Shown here piece after piece: positions 11,189 through 20,259 of a stretch of DNA of 64,000 nucleotides. The position numbers were made by a program, and so were the translations under genes. The notes below the pieces were generated by a model that saw nothing but the letters and a program-made list of their open reading frames with translations, ran no database searches and had not been told where the DNA came from. Origin of the DNA: Aliidiomarina halalkaliphila (GTDB lineage Bacteria > Pseudomonadota > Gammaproteobacteria > Enterobacterales > Alteromonadaceae); contig NZ_VJWL01000001.1 of assembly GCF_007096385.1 (NCBI RefSeq), positions 1,335,488 through 1,399,487 on the forward strand, given 5' to 3'. Each line of letters opens with the position of its first letter. The stretch's first letter is position 1.

Positions 11189-12123
11189 GGCAGACGCTCC
11201 GCAACTCGCAACACCGAACTCCGTGCCCGCGGATTCACGTTTAACTCCGACTGCCCCGGCTTAATTGCCTTGCCAATGGGTTTCAGCGTGCGGTTATCTT
11301 CAATTTGATCTTCCGTGAGTGGTAAACCTGCCGGAACCTGGGCCCGACGGCTTTGGTCACGAATAAACTGTTTGGCTATGCGGTCTTCCAAGCTGTGAAA
11401 GCTGATTACTGCCAAGCGACCACCCGGCATCAAGGCCTCAACCGCTGCCACCAAGGCCTCACGCACTTCATCAAGCTCGCGATTCACATGAATACGAATG
11501 GCTTGAAACACACGCGTTGCCGGGTGCTTATGCTTCTCGCGAGTGGGACTGACTTTACTAATCAGGTTCGCCAACTCACTGGTCCGCGTCAGCGTGTGGT
11601 CTTGCCGATACTCGATAATGGCTCGGGCAATTCGCGCAGCAAATTTTTCCTCGCCGTAGGTACGAAAAACATAACAAAGCGCATCCATGTCCGCGTAGGC
11701 CAACCAATCTGCAGCAGACTCACCTTGTTCAGGGTTCATACGCATATCGAGGGGCCCGTCACGCATAAAGCTGAATCCTCGCTCGGCGTCATCAAGTTGT
11801 GGGGATGAGACGCCCAGGTCAAAAAGGATGCCAGCAACGCGGCCGTGCAATTGTTGTTGTTCAACAATGTTTGCAAGTGAAGAGAAAGCAGTGTGAAAAA
11901 AGTGGAAACGTGGGTCGTCAGCCAAGGCCTGAGCGGCTTTGGCGGCGGTGGGGTCACGGTCGAATGCCAGCAGCTTACCTTCGCTGCCAAGTTTTTCGAG
12001 CACAGCGCGGCTGTGGCCGCCGCGTCCGAAGGTGGCATCGATATATATTTGGTCCGGCTGGATCGCTAACGCCTCAATCGACTCCGCTAGCAACACCGGT
12101 ACATGTTGCGGTGTCTGCGCCAT
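11185..12123 (-). CDS. rsmH: 16S rRNA (cytosine(1402)-N4)-methyltransferase RsmH
   Basis: SAM-dependent enzyme (formerly MraW) that methylates C1402 in the decoding centre of 16S rRNA. The 312-residue protein has the SAM-binding motif [16 protein letters not shown] near residue 27, [20 protein letters not shown] near residue 100 and [15 protein letters not shown] near residue 242. Its ATG overlaps the mraZ stop in TAATG, as usual at the head of the dcw cluster. It has no direct role in wall synthesis despite its location. Confidence 0.97.
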   Translation of the reverse strand: MAQTPQHVPVLLAESIEALAIQPDQIYIDATFGRGGHSRAVLEKLGSEGKLLAFDRDPTAAKAAQALADDPRFHFFHTAFSSLANIVEQQQLHGRVAGILFDLGVSSPQLDDAERGFSFMRDGPLDMRMNPEQGESAADWLAYADMDALCYVFRTYGEEKFAARIARAIIEYRQDHTLTRTSELANLISKVSPTREKHKHPATRVFQAIRIHVNRELDEVREALVAAVEALMPGGRLAVISFHSLEDRIAKQFIRDQSRRAQVPAGLPLTEDQIEDNRTLKPIGKAIKPGQSELNVNPRARSSVLRVAERLP

Positions 12124-12581
12124 TATAATGAAAAGTCTTGTAGTCGATCACTTAAAGTAAAGTCGCCTGCTTGCTCAGCCGCGATATCATCTGCGACCTG
12201 CTGCTGCCAAACCTCTTCGTCCCAAATTTCAAATTTGTTGAGCTGGCCTACGAGCATTAACTTTTTCGTAAGACCGGCATGTTGACGAAGGGGCGTTGCG
12301 ATAAGAACACGACCGTTTTTGTCCATTTCGCAATCATCGGCATAACCAAGCAACAATCGTTGCAGGCGACGCTCTGAGGGGTTCATGGTCGATAGGGTGG
12401 ATAATTTCTGCTCGATCACCTGCCATTCCGGGAGCGGATATAACAAAAGGCATGGCTGTTTGATATCAATCGTACAAACCAGTTTACCTTCGCAATCCAA
12501 TGACAAAAGGTTACGATACCGCGCGGGTATCGCAAGGCGACCTTTATCATCGAGACTGATGCTGTTAGCTCCACGAAACAT
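12123..12581 (-). CDS. mraZ: Transcriptional regulator MraZ
   Basis: AbrB-like DNA-binding protein that in E. coli represses its own dcw promoter. The 152-residue product contains two SpoVT/AbrB-type halves. The first is at about 5-47 ([20 protein letters not shown]) and the second, at about 80-125, contains [17 protein letters not shown]; each carries the DxKGR-type motif. It is the first gene of the cluster and its promoter region carries three TGGRN repeats at 10-bp intervals, the expected MraZ operator, so autoregulation is likely. The ATG has only a weak Shine-Dalgarno. Confidence 0.96.
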   Translation of the reverse strand: MFRGANSISLDDKGRLAIPARYRNLLSLDCEGKLVCTIDIKQPCLLLYPLPEWQVIEQKLSTLSTMNPSERRLQRLLLGYADDCEMDKNGRVLIATPLRQHAGLTKKLMLVGQLNKFEIWDEEVWQQQVADDIAAEQAGDFTLSDRLQDFSL

Positions 12582-12606
12582 AATCTATTAGCGGGATCAC
12601 AGAATG

Positions 12607-12670
12607 ATCCACTTCTCTCCACTTTTCCCCACAATGATACAGTCTAGGTGCCACTCTGATCCCCTGTCAA
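12607..12670 (-). promoter_or_regulatory. mraZ/dcw promoter with MraZ operator
   Basis: Read on the minus strand, TTGACA (12665-12670) is followed after 18 nt by TAGACT (12641-12646), a plausible sigma-70 promoter. Just downstream are three direct repeats, TGGGG (12627-12631), TGGAG (12617-12621) and TGGAT (12607-12611), at exact 10-bp spacing. This matches the TGGRN-N5 repeat signature known for MraZ binding in E. coli. Placement around or just after the predicted start fits repression. An alternative -10, TATCAT, lies at 12634-12639 but lacks a correctly spaced -35. Confidence 0.78.
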
Positions 12671-12772
12671 GGAAAAATGCATGAAGTTTAATAGCTGAGA
12701 TCCGCTTTTTTACTTGCTTTGGGCCTAGGATTCGTTAACTATTTGTTTAATCGCTAAACATAGGTGGGCTTT

Positions 12773-14977
12773 GTGAACAAAAGAGTCTGGATTGCAATCA
12801 TCAGTTTATGGGTGTTTGTGATCTGCGAAATCGTATTAGTGCGCTTTGTTATGACCGATCGAGATCGGCAAGTTGAGAACAAGCGCTACCTTGCACTGGA
12901 GCAACTGAGCACCATTCGAGCCCGCCTCGAAGGGTTACTGCAGACAAATCTCATTGCTATTCGTCAGTTGCATACGGAACTCACCTTAGAACCTGAGATT
13001 AGCGAGTATCGGTTTGCCGCACTGACCGAAAATCTCATGAGTCAAAATTTACATATTCGCCACTTGGCCATTGCGCAAGATTTTCAGATTCGCATGATTT
13101 ATCCATTGGCTGGAAATGAAAGCGCCCTTGGATTTGATTACCGCACCCGTCCCGATCAGTTGCGCACCCTCCATGAAGCGATCTCTAACCGCACTATCAC
13201 GCTCAATGGCCCTGTTGCGTTAGCCCAAGGTGGCGAAGCCTTAATTGCCCGTGTTCCCGTTTTTTCTAATAACACCGGCGAACTCTTAGCTTTAATCTCA
13301 CAAGTGATTGATCACGAGTCATTGTTTTCTGATGCTGGTTTACTCTCCCATCCCGAGTTAAACATTAGTTTGCGCGGGCTTGATGGAACCGGAGCTCAAG
13401 GTGAGCTAATCACAGGTCATTATGATGTTTGGGACGCCAACCCCGTTGAGCTCACGGTTTCCTTGCCGCGCGGCGAATGGAAGCTTGCGGCAGTCCCCTT
13501 ATCCGGAGACTGGGCCCCTGCCGATCGAACTGGCTCCCTCTACTTAATTTTCGGAACTTTACTCGCCTTATTGATTGCGGCGATGACCTACTTACTGCTA
13601 CGTAATCAACAACGCCTACGCCAAGCCTTTGGCTTAATTAGTAACCAGGCCCGCTTTGATAATCTTACCGGTCTTGCCAATCGCCATTTCTTCGAAGAGC
13701 AGCTCAGTACTTATATGAGCGCTTGTGAACGTCGCGATGAGAAGTTTGCCTTGTTGTTTATCGACCTCGACCACTTTAAAGAAGTCAATGACGCCCTCGG
13801 CCACAGTGCCGGTGATGATTTGTTAAAGCTGGTAACCGGACGCTTACAGGCCTCGTTACGGCGAGACGATATTGTTGCTCGCCTCGGGGGTGACGAATTT
13901 GTTGTTGTCTTAAAGAACTTATCAGAACCATTTCACGCACAGTTACAGGCACAGAAATTACTTAAACACATTCGCGAGCCAATGAATCTGGGTAACAACG
14001 AGGTGTCTATCGGTGCCTCCATTGGCATTGCCTTATTTCCTCGTGATGGGGATAGCCACGCGGAGTTGCTAAAAGCTGCGGATTTAGCAATGTATGCGGC
14101 CAAAGATTCGGGGCGAGGCACCAGTGAGTTCTTTAACGACGAGTTACGAGAACAAGCGTCTACCCACTTACATATGCACCAAGCGATTTTGCAGGGGATT
14201 CGCAACAATGATTTCCTTGTGCATTATCAACCGGTGATTAACTCGAAAGATGGTTCCTTGCACAGCATTGAGGCATTAGCACGTTGGAAACACCCGACCC
14301 GCGGCTTGCTATTGCCCAAGGACTTTATTGCCATTGCAGAGAAAAGTGGAGCCATTCGGGAACTTGGTAACTTTGTGTTGAATTGCGTATGTATGGATAT
14401 TCCTGCACTACAGGCCGCTGGTATGAAGGGGCGCGTCGCAATTAACTTTTCGTCTCATCAGTTCTACGACAAAGTCGCCATGGACCATTGGTTTCAAATT
14501 ATGCAGCAACACCAAGTGGATCCCACCTGTTTTACGTTTGAAATTACCGAGTCTATGTTGTTACCGGATCGCGAGCGCCAGCGTGACCTGCTGTTAGAGG
14601 TAAACGATCGTGGTGTTACCCTCGCCATCGATGATTTTGGCACCGGCTATTCATCTGCCAGCTACTTAAAGCATTTCCCCATTAGCTTACTGAAAATAGA
14701 TCGCACCTTTGTTACCGGAGTACCGGACGACCCTCACCAAAACGCGCTCTTGTCGGCGTTAATTCATATGGCGCGGGCATTAAATATCGATGTGGTGATT
14801 GAAGGGGTGGAAACCGTAAGTCAGGTGAATTTCCTCAACATGCAAACGGCAAATCTCATCCAAGGCTTTTACTTTGCCAAGCCCATGCCCCTTGAGCAGC
14901 TTATTGAGCGCTATGGCAACCAACCGCTGCCAAAAGGTCCTCGCGCACAGAACGAGCGACGCAAGAACTCAACCTAA
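12773..14977 (+). CDS. Membrane-bound GGDEF/EAL cyclic-di-GMP protein
   Basis: Bifunctional-type c-di-GMP enzyme of about 734 residues. It has an N-terminal transmembrane segment (about 4-25), a periplasmic sensor region of about 220 residues that resembles CHASE-type domains, a second transmembrane segment near 258-280, then GGDEF and EAL domains. The diguanylate cyclase motif RLGGDEF (about 370) is intact, with an RRDD inhibitory site five residues upstream. The EAL domain (EALARW about 500, FEITES, DDFGTGYSS, KIDRTF, VIEGVET) keeps the residues needed for phosphodiesterase activity. I chose GTG at 12773 because AGGTGG precedes it by 5 nt; an in-frame GTG at 12764 is possible. It diverges from mraZ. 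Confidence 0.9.
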   Translation: MNKRVWIAIISLWVFVICEIVLVRFVMTDRDRQVENKRYLALEQLSTIRARLEGLLQTNLIAIRQLHTELTLEPEISEYRFAALTENLMSQNLHIRHLAIAQDFQIRMIYPLAGNESALGFDYRTRPDQLRTLHEAISNRTITLNGPVALAQGGEALIARVPVFSNNTGELLALISQVIDHESLFSDAGLLSHPELNISLRGLDGTGAQGELITGHYDVWDANPVELTVSLPRGEWKLAAVPLSGDWAPADRTGSLYLIFGTLLALLIAAMTYLLLRNQQRLRQAFGLISNQARFDNLTGLANRHFFEEQLSTYMSACERRDEKFALLFIDLDHFKEVNDALGHSAGDDLLKLVTGRLQASLRRDDIVARLGGDEFVVVLKNLSEPFHAQLQAQKLLKHIREPMNLGNNEVSIGASIGIALFPRDGDSHAELLKAADLAMYAAKDSGRGTSEFFNDELREQASTHLHMHQAILQGIRNNDFLVHYQPVINSKDGSLHSIEALARWKHPTRGLLLPKDFIAIAEKSGAIRELGNFVLNCVCMDIPALQAAGMKGRVAINFSSHQFYDKVAMDHWFQIMQQHQVDPTCFTFEITESMLLPDRERQRDLLLEVNDRGVTLAIDDFGTGYSSASYLKHFPISLLKIDRTFVTGVPDDPHQNALLSALIHMARALNIDVVIEGVETVSQVNFLNMQTANLIQGFYFAKPMPLEQLIERYGNQPLPKGPRAQNERRKNST

Positions 14978-15002
14978 GCGGAACACACGAGAAAAAGAAA
15001 GA

Positions 15003-15382
<380 letters not shown>

Positions 15383-15386
15383 GCGG

Positions 15387-15415
15387 AGTATAGCACGAAT
15401 CTAGCCCACAAAAAC
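15387..15415 (-). promoter_or_regulatory. rnpB promoter
   Basis: On the minus strand TATACT occupies 15387-15392, about 5-7 nt before the predicted RNA 5' end. A weak T-rich -35 (GTTTTT at 17-nt spacing) lies at 15410-15415. The -10 position relative to the RNase P RNA is the main support. Confidence 0.6.
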
Positions 15416-15435
15416 CATTCCTAAAGTGCGTTCGT

Positions 15436-16269
15436 TTAGGAACGATGCAACTGGCTTTGATATAGGGTATTGGCGCTCAAATTATAATGCTCCGCTACAA
15501 TTTTGGCGGCTTTCTTTGGCGGCAGTTCCTGACTTAACCTAGCCAGCAGCTGCAGGGCTTCTGGCGGCGTCGCATCATCACTTGCAGGAGCGCCTCCTAC
15601 CAATAAAACCATTTCTCCCCGTTGCTGATTCGAATCAGCCTGCACCATGGCTAAGACGTCAGCAGCGGATCCATGCAAATAGGTTTCAAACTGTTTGGTT
15701 ACTTCACGCGCGATCACCACAGGACGGTCTGCCCCGAAGATGTGAATAAGCGCCTCTAGGGTATCGATGATGCGTCGCGGCGATTCATAATAGATCAAGG
15801 TTGCACTTTCCCCGACCAAAGCCTGTAAGGCCTTCTCTCGAGCTTGTTGCTTGGCCGGCAAAAATCCGCAAAATAAGAAACGGTCCGTAGGTAACCCAGC
15901 AGCAGACAGTGCGGTGATAGCGGCACAAGCGCCAGGCAATGCAACCACATGAGCACCAGCAGCCCGACAGGCATTTACGAGTGGATAACCCGGGTCACTG
16001 ATCAGCGGTGTGCCGGCGTCGCTAATGAGAGCAATCGTTTGGCCATCAAGCAATCGTTGCACGATCTGATCAGCTTTTTGCCGTTCATTGTGCTCGTGAA
16101 CAGCCCAAAGCGTGGCTTGGATACCAAAATGATTGAGCAGAACACTACTATGGCGGGTGTCTTCCGCAGCAATCACGTCCACACTGCGCAACACGTCCAA
16201 CGCACGTAAAGTGATGTCGTTAAGGTTGCCGATCGGCGTTGGAACGATATACAAAGTACCTTTGCTCAT
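15436..16269 (-). CDS. rsmI: 16S rRNA (cytidine(1402)-2'-O)-methyltransferase RsmI
   Basis: SAM-dependent tetrapyrrole-methylase-fold enzyme that 2'-O-methylates C1402 of 16S rRNA, the same nucleotide modified by RsmH in this window. The 277-residue product shows PTPIGNLNDITLRAL at the N-terminus, AEDTRHSSVLL near 36, ISDAGTPLISDPGYPL near 84 and YYESPRRI near 163. It diverges from lpoA, the usual gammaproteobacterial arrangement, with rnpB downstream on the same strand. Confidence 0.96.
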   Translation of the reverse strand: MSKGTLYIVPTPIGNLNDITLRALDVLRSVDVIAAEDTRHSSVLLNHFGIQATLWAVHEHNERQKADQIVQRLLDGQTIALISDAGTPLISDPGYPLVNACRAAGAHVVALPGACAAITALSAAGLPTDRFLFCGFLPAKQQAREKALQALVGESATLIYYESPRRIIDTLEALIHIFGADRPVVIAREVTKQFETYLHGSAADVLAMVQADSNQQRGEMVLLVGGAPASDDATPPEALQLLARLSQELPPKKAAKIVAEHYNLSANTLYQSQLHRS

Positions 16270-16306
16270 TTTTCCATCTCTTTACGTGAATCATTAGCGC
16301 TGTTAT

Positions 16307-16335
16307 TTGTCTGACAGGCATGGTCGGTTTATAGT
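16307..16335 (+). promoter_or_regulatory. Promoter for the lpoA-yraN-diaA-dolP run
   Basis: TTGTCT (16307-16312) and TATAGT (16330-16335) are separated by exactly 17 nt and end 22 nt before the lpoA ATG. Both hexamers are close to sigma-70 consensus. It lies in the rsmI-lpoA divergent gap. Confidence 0.65.
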
Positions 16336-16357
16336 AGGGCCTTAGGGTCCCAATGAG

Positions 16358-18229
16358 ATGTCTATTGTGCCAAATAAGCGTTCTTCGTGCATTCCTGTTT
16401 TTGTTCTCGCAGCCTTGGTGATTAGTGGTTGTGCGAGTTCACCCGAATCACCTACTCCCAGAGACGAACCTTCTGAGCAGGTTGAGCCTACCACAGCGCC
16501 CAGCGTGCGCACAGGGTATGATTGGGTCAATCAAGCCGCACAAAGTACACGAATCCATGAAACTCACGAATATCTAGTGAATGCAGCCGCCGCATTTCTC
16601 GATGCAGATCAAATTAGTCATGCGGGTGCTGTCCTCACGCAAGTGGATGTTCGTCAGTTACGGCCGACCCATGCAGCGCTTTACCGACTGCAACAAGCTC
16701 GTTTTCATGATGCTATGGGACGTTGGCAGCAGGTGCTTGATTTAACCACTGACCTAGAGCGCCAATTCAGTCAACGTCATTACCGTGCACAAACATTACA
16801 ACTTCGCTATCAGGCCTATAGCGGACTCAAGGATTCTTTATCTGCGGGCGTTACCTTAATTCAACTGCAACGATACGATACGGATCTTGAGGATATCCAC
16901 ATTTGGCGCTACCTCAGCCAAGTGACTCTCGCAGAAATAGAGGCGTATCGCGGTACCTCGGACGAAATTACCCGGGGGTGGCTACAATTAGCCCTGCGCC
17001 TTCACCAAGCGGCCCGTCAATCTAGTGCCCCAGCGCAAGCTCTGGCATCCTGGCAGCGGAGCTATCCACGCCATCCAGCTGCGGATTTAGTCACTGCCAT
17101 GCAACAGCGCATTGAGTTTGCCGCGGCACCACAAAATATTGCGGTTTTACTGCCGCTCAGCGGTCAATTTGCGGCACAGGGGCACGCGGTTCGCAATGGC
17201 GTTCTTGCCGCTTACGGGGGCGAGTTACGCGCCAATTTGCATTTCTTTGATACCGCTACAGCGAGCATGGATGACATTTACGCGTCCCTGCAAGAACACA
17301 ACATCGAGCTCGTCATTGGCCCGCTCGATCGCGATGCGTTGGAGCATTTTGCCAATTATCCAGCAGGTCAATGGCACCAACTATGGCTGAATCAGGCGGA
17401 GAACGTGAGCGAGGAAGCGCAGCAACGCAGTGCCTTTTTTGCACTCGATTTAGCTTCAGAAGTTGATGCCGCCTTATCGTTCTTAGCCAGCAAGGGGCAT
17501 CGAAATGTGCTGTTGTTAGGCCCTGATACGGCCCGCGGTCGACAAATGTCACAAGCCTTTACCCAAGCTTGGGTTCAGCAATTTGGCCCCGATTCAGCAC
17601 GTACCGGGTTTTATAGTTCTAGCAGTGATATGACCGATATCATTCGTGATAGTCTGAAGGTGAGCACAAGCCAAGGGCGCATTGACGCACTTGAGCGGAG
17701 TTTGCAGCAACGATTACAGAACGAAGAACTCCATCATGAATTTCGCAGTCGACAAGATATCGATGCAATCTATTTACTCGGAGATGCACAACAGGCGCGC
17801 TTATTACGCCCCTTCATTGATGTCAATTTAAGTGCCTTTGGTAACCGTATTCCTATGTATGCCAATTCTGCGGTCCATCAAGAACAAACCAGTCGCGGTG
17901 AGAATGATTTGGAAGGGATTTATTTCTCCGACGCACCATGGGTGATTCATACCCAGCGCGATGCCGACCTCAAGCAAACCTTAGCGCAAGCGATGACACC
18001 GTGGACATTGAGTCAACAACGTCTTGTAGCCATGGGATATGATGCTATGCAACTTGCCCAGCGCTTACCACTGCTACTTGAATTACCTGGCTATCGTCAC
18101 CCTGGTCTCACTGGACAATTGCGGATTTCTAACGGATCCGTCGTTCGTGAACTCGATTGGGCTACTTTTGAAGGACATACCTTAAAAGTGGAGCACGCCG
18201 CCTATGTCGACACGGGACGTCGGGACTGA
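16358..18229 (+). CDS. lpoA: Outer-membrane lipoprotein LpoA, activator of PBP1a
   Basis: Outer-membrane lipoprotein (LppC/YraM family) that reaches through the periplasm to stimulate the bifunctional synthase PBP1a. The 623-residue product has a lipoprotein signal peptide ending in the lipobox ISGC at about residue 25, then a Pro/Glu-rich linker. A helical TPR-like N-terminal domain (about 55-250) is followed by a periplasmic-binding-protein-like C-terminal domain beginning near NIAVLLPLSGQFAAQGHAVR. It is slightly shorter than E. coli LpoA. It overlaps yraN by 26 nt. Confidence 0.94.
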   Translation: MSIVPNKRSSCIPVFVLAALVISGCASSPESPTPRDEPSEQVEPTTAPSVRTGYDWVNQAAQSTRIHETHEYLVNAAAAFLDADQISHAGAVLTQVDVRQLRPTHAALYRLQQARFHDAMGRWQQVLDLTTDLERQFSQRHYRAQTLQLRYQAYSGLKDSLSAGVTLIQLQRYDTDLEDIHIWRYLSQVTLAEIEAYRGTSDEITRGWLQLALRLHQAARQSSAPAQALASWQRSYPRHPAADLVTAMQQRIEFAAAPQNIAVLLPLSGQFAAQGHAVRNGVLAAYGGELRANLHFFDTATASMDDIYASLQEHNIELVIGPLDRDALEHFANYPAGQWHQLWLNQAENVSEEAQQRSAFFALDLASEVDAALSFLASKGHRNVLLLGPDTARGRQMSQAFTQAWVQQFGPDSARTGFYSSSSDMTDIIRDSLKVSTSQGRIDALERSLQQRLQNEELHHEFRSRQDIDAIYLLGDAQQARLLRPFIDVNLSAFGNRIPMYANSAVHQEQTSRGENDLEGIYFSDAPWVIHTQRDADLKQTLAQAMTPWTLSQQRLVAMGYDAMQLAQRLPLLLELPGYRHPGLTGQLRISNGSVVRELDWATFEGHTLKVEHAAYVDTGRRD

Positions 18230-18554
18230 CTATGAAGAAGTAGCTATTCGCCATTTAAGCCAGTACGGGCTTGAACTTATTGCCCAGAACTATCGTCTTA
18301 ACAATGGCGAAATTGATGTCATCATGCGAGACGATGACTTTATTATTTTTATTGAAGTTAAATATCGGGAAACGACGGCCTTTGCCGATGTGCTCGAACA
18401 AATAAGTGCAAAGCAGTTACAACGGGTGCGCCATGCCGCGCGGGTGTGGCTAGCCAAAAATGAAATCAGTGAGCATACAACCGCATGTCGTTTCGATATT
18501 GTAGCAATCACCGGACACCCATTTAAGATCGAGTGGCTTAAGGACGCATTCTAA
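18204..18554 (+). CDS. yraN: UPF0102 family protein YraN, nuclease-fold
   Basis: Small conserved protein of the UPF0102 family with a restriction-endonuclease-like fold; its biological role is not established. The 116-residue product has the family core NNGEIDVIMRDDDFIIFIEV followed by KYR, with acidic and lysine residues (E..D...E-x-K) that resemble a PD-(D/E)xK site. The start lies inside the end of lpoA (26-nt overlap) and the next gene, diaA, begins 2 nt after its stop, so the four-gene run is probably one transcript. Confidence 0.92.
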   Translation: MSTRDVGTDYEEVAIRHLSQYGLELIAQNYRLNNGEIDVIMRDDDFIIFIEVKYRETTAFADVLEQISAKQLQRVRHAARVWLAKNEISEHTTACRFDIVAITGHPFKIEWLKDAF

Positions 18555-18556
18555 CC

Positions 18557-19120
18557 ATGCATGACACGATTCGTACGTATTTTAATGAGAGCATTCAGAT
18601 TCAAGTTGCCGCGGCGGATACCTTGGCACAGCCGATTCAAAACGCAGCTCAATTGATGGTTAGCTCATTACTCAATGGCCGCCGCGTATTTAGCTGTGGC
18701 GACGGCAACAGTACATTTGTAGCGCATCACTTTACTGATTTACTCCTCCATGGGAGTCGGCTGGAGCGGCCACCTTTCCCAGCGATCACGCTAGGAATGA
18801 ATTCCACCCACCCGAATCAACACGAATGTTTATCTCGACAAGTCAGTGCGTTGGGGCAATCCGGTGATTTATTAATTGCCTATGTGAGTCAGCACCACTC
18901 GGATCGTGTTCACCAAGCAATGGAAGCAGCACTCTCTCGGGAAATGAAAATCGTGGCCTTCACCGGCGAAGAAGCACCCGAGATCACAGGTCTGCTCGGT
19001 CCTTCCGATATTGAAATTCGAATTCCGAGTAGTCACTCAGCGCGAATTGTGGAACAACAATTATTTTTCAGTCAGTTACTGGTAGATTTGATCGAAGAAC
19101 GTATATTTCAAGGGGAATAA
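18557..19120 (+). CDS. diaA: DnaA initiator-associating protein DiaA (SIS domain)
   Basis: SIS-domain protein related to phosphoheptose isomerases. In E. coli DiaA is a tetramer that binds DnaA and promotes timely initiation at oriC. The 187-residue product has the SIS motif FSCGDGNSTFVAHHFTDLLL near 45 and a later SIS segment (LIAYVSQHHSDRVHQAM). Placement between yraN and dolP is the standard diaA position and favours it over GmhA, the paralogue acting in heptose synthesis. DnaA binding itself cannot be shown from sequence. Confidence 0.9.
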   Translation: MHDTIRTYFNESIQIQVAAADTLAQPIQNAAQLMVSSLLNGRRVFSCGDGNSTFVAHHFTDLLLHGSRLERPPFPAITLGMNSTHPNQHECLSRQVSALGQSGDLLIAYVSQHHSDRVHQAMEAALSREMKIVAFTGEEAPEITGLLGPSDIEIRIPSSHSARIVEQQLFFSQLLVDLIEERIFQGE

Positions 19121-19123
19121 TCT

Positions 19124-19708
19124 ATGCCAGCATCACGTATCGCTGTTTTGCTTCTCTGCGCACCTCTACTCGTAACCCAGCTCAGCGGCTGCGCCGTTGC
19201 CGTCGTGGGTGCGACTATTGGCGGCACCGCAGTTGCATTAGACAGTCGCGACATGAGCACACAGATAGATGATTCAACGCTTCGTGTGCGCTTGGTGTCA
19301 GCGTTCACTGAATCCGAAGCTATGCGCAACCAACGGGTAAAGTATCTGCCTTATAATGGCGACGTATTACTTTACGGTCAGGTGGATACTCAGGGCCGAG
19401 CCGATGAAGCCGAGCGCCTCGCGCGCAATGTGGATGGCGTGAACCGCGTGTTTAACCAAATTCGCATTACCGATGTGGCCAATTTTCGTACCCGTGCCGA
19501 CGATACTTGGATTACCACTCGAGTGAAAACGCTGCTGTTACGTGATCAAGACTACGATGCTTCTGGCATCAAAGTCGTGACCGAAGACGGCGAGGTTTTT
19601 CTATTCGGAATTGTCGACAAAGACACCGCCGATCGTGCGATTGATATCGCGCGTAACGTGCGCGGCGTGCGCAAAGTGGTAGACGTCCTCACCATTCGCG
19701 AGAGCTAA
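19124..19708 (+). CDS. dolP: Outer-membrane lipoprotein DolP with two BON domains
   Basis: Lipoprotein (YraP) that binds anionic phospholipid in the outer membrane and supports envelope integrity and BAM function in E. coli. The 194-residue product has a signal peptide with lipobox LSGC at about residue 23. Two BON domains follow, at about 46-115 (DDSTLRVRLVSAF) and 124-192 (DDTWITTRVKTLLL), each with the conserved central glycine (YGQVDTQGRADEAERLARNV; FGIVDKDTADRAIDIARNV). It is the last gene of the lpoA run, 3 nt after diaA, and a strong terminator follows. Confidence 0.94.
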   Translation: MPASRIAVLLLCAPLLVTQLSGCAVAVVGATIGGTAVALDSRDMSTQIDDSTLRVRLVSAFTESEAMRNQRVKYLPYNGDVLLYGQVDTQGRADEAERLARNVDGVNRVFNQIRITDVANFRTRADDTWITTRVKTLLLRDQDYDASGIKVVTEDGEVFLFGIVDKDTADRAIDIARNVRGVRKVVDVLTIRES

Positions 19709-19743
19709 CATAGAGGAGCTCACAGCGCCCTATCCGCATATAC

Positions 19744-19786
19744 AAAAAAGGCCTGTGCCCAAGAGAATGTGGCGCAGGCCTTTTTA
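19744..19786. terminator. Bidirectional terminator between dolP and sspB
   Basis: Arms GGCCTGTGCC (19750-19759) and GGCGCAGGCC (19771-19780) form a GC-rich stem. It is flanked by an A-run on the left and a T-run on the right, so it can end both the plus-strand lpoA-dolP transcript and the minus-strand sspAB transcript. Confidence 0.9.
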
Positions 19787-19805
19787 TATTTTTTATCGGG
19801 TCACT

Positions 19806-20222
19806 TTACTTCACGACGCTCAGTGTCGGCTTGCCTTTGCCACTTGGCTTTCCTTGGCTATCCTCGTTTGGCGCATGGGTGTTTTCGTTAGCGACATCTT
19901 CAAGTAAGAGACCTTGCTCTGGCTCGAAAATCGTTCCTGCACCATTTTCTCGTGCATAAATCGCTAACAATGAACCCATCGGTAAATAAACCCGTTGATC
20001 TTGTCCATTAAAGCGCGCATGAAATTGCACTTGGTTATTTTCCATACGCAATGACTGCACTGCCCCTGGGGCGATGTTTAATACAATCTGGCCGTCTTGT
20101 ACATATTCGCGTGGGATCTGTGTACCCGGAAACTCAGCGTCTACCACTAAGTGCGGGGTTAATTCATTATCGATTAACCACTCATACAACGCACGCAACA
20201 AATAGGGACGTCTGGGTGTCAT
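19806..20222 (-). CDS. sspB: ClpXP adaptor SspB
   Basis: Adaptor that tethers ssrA-tagged proteins to ClpXP for degradation. The 138-residue product has the SspB fold core: RPYLLRALYEWLIDNELTPH at the start, IVLNIAPGAVQSLRM near 58 and a strand ending in VYLPMGSLLAIYARENG. A charged flexible tail then leads to a short hydrophobic end (KPTLSVVK) that corresponds to the ClpX-binding peptide. It is shorter than the 165-residue E. coli protein through a shorter linker. It follows sspA on the same strand after 37 nt. Confidence 0.94.
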   Translation of the reverse strand: MTPRRPYLLRALYEWLIDNELTPHLVVDAEFPGTQIPREYVQDGQIVLNIAPGAVQSLRMENNQVQFHARFNGQDQRVYLPMGSLLAIYARENGAGTIFEPEQGLLLEDVANENTHAPNEDSQGKPSGKGKPTLSVVK

Positions 20223-20259
20223 TGTGTTCCTCCAGGTCGATGGATGGCGCGGATCGTAA

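Noticed and set aside
11353-11808. 151-codon frame antisense to rsmH
   Set aside because: It is a shadow of a well-conserved gene, with no ribosome binding site and no recognisable domain. The same applies to the antisense frames in murF (6429-6767) and the yhdP region (48803-49303).
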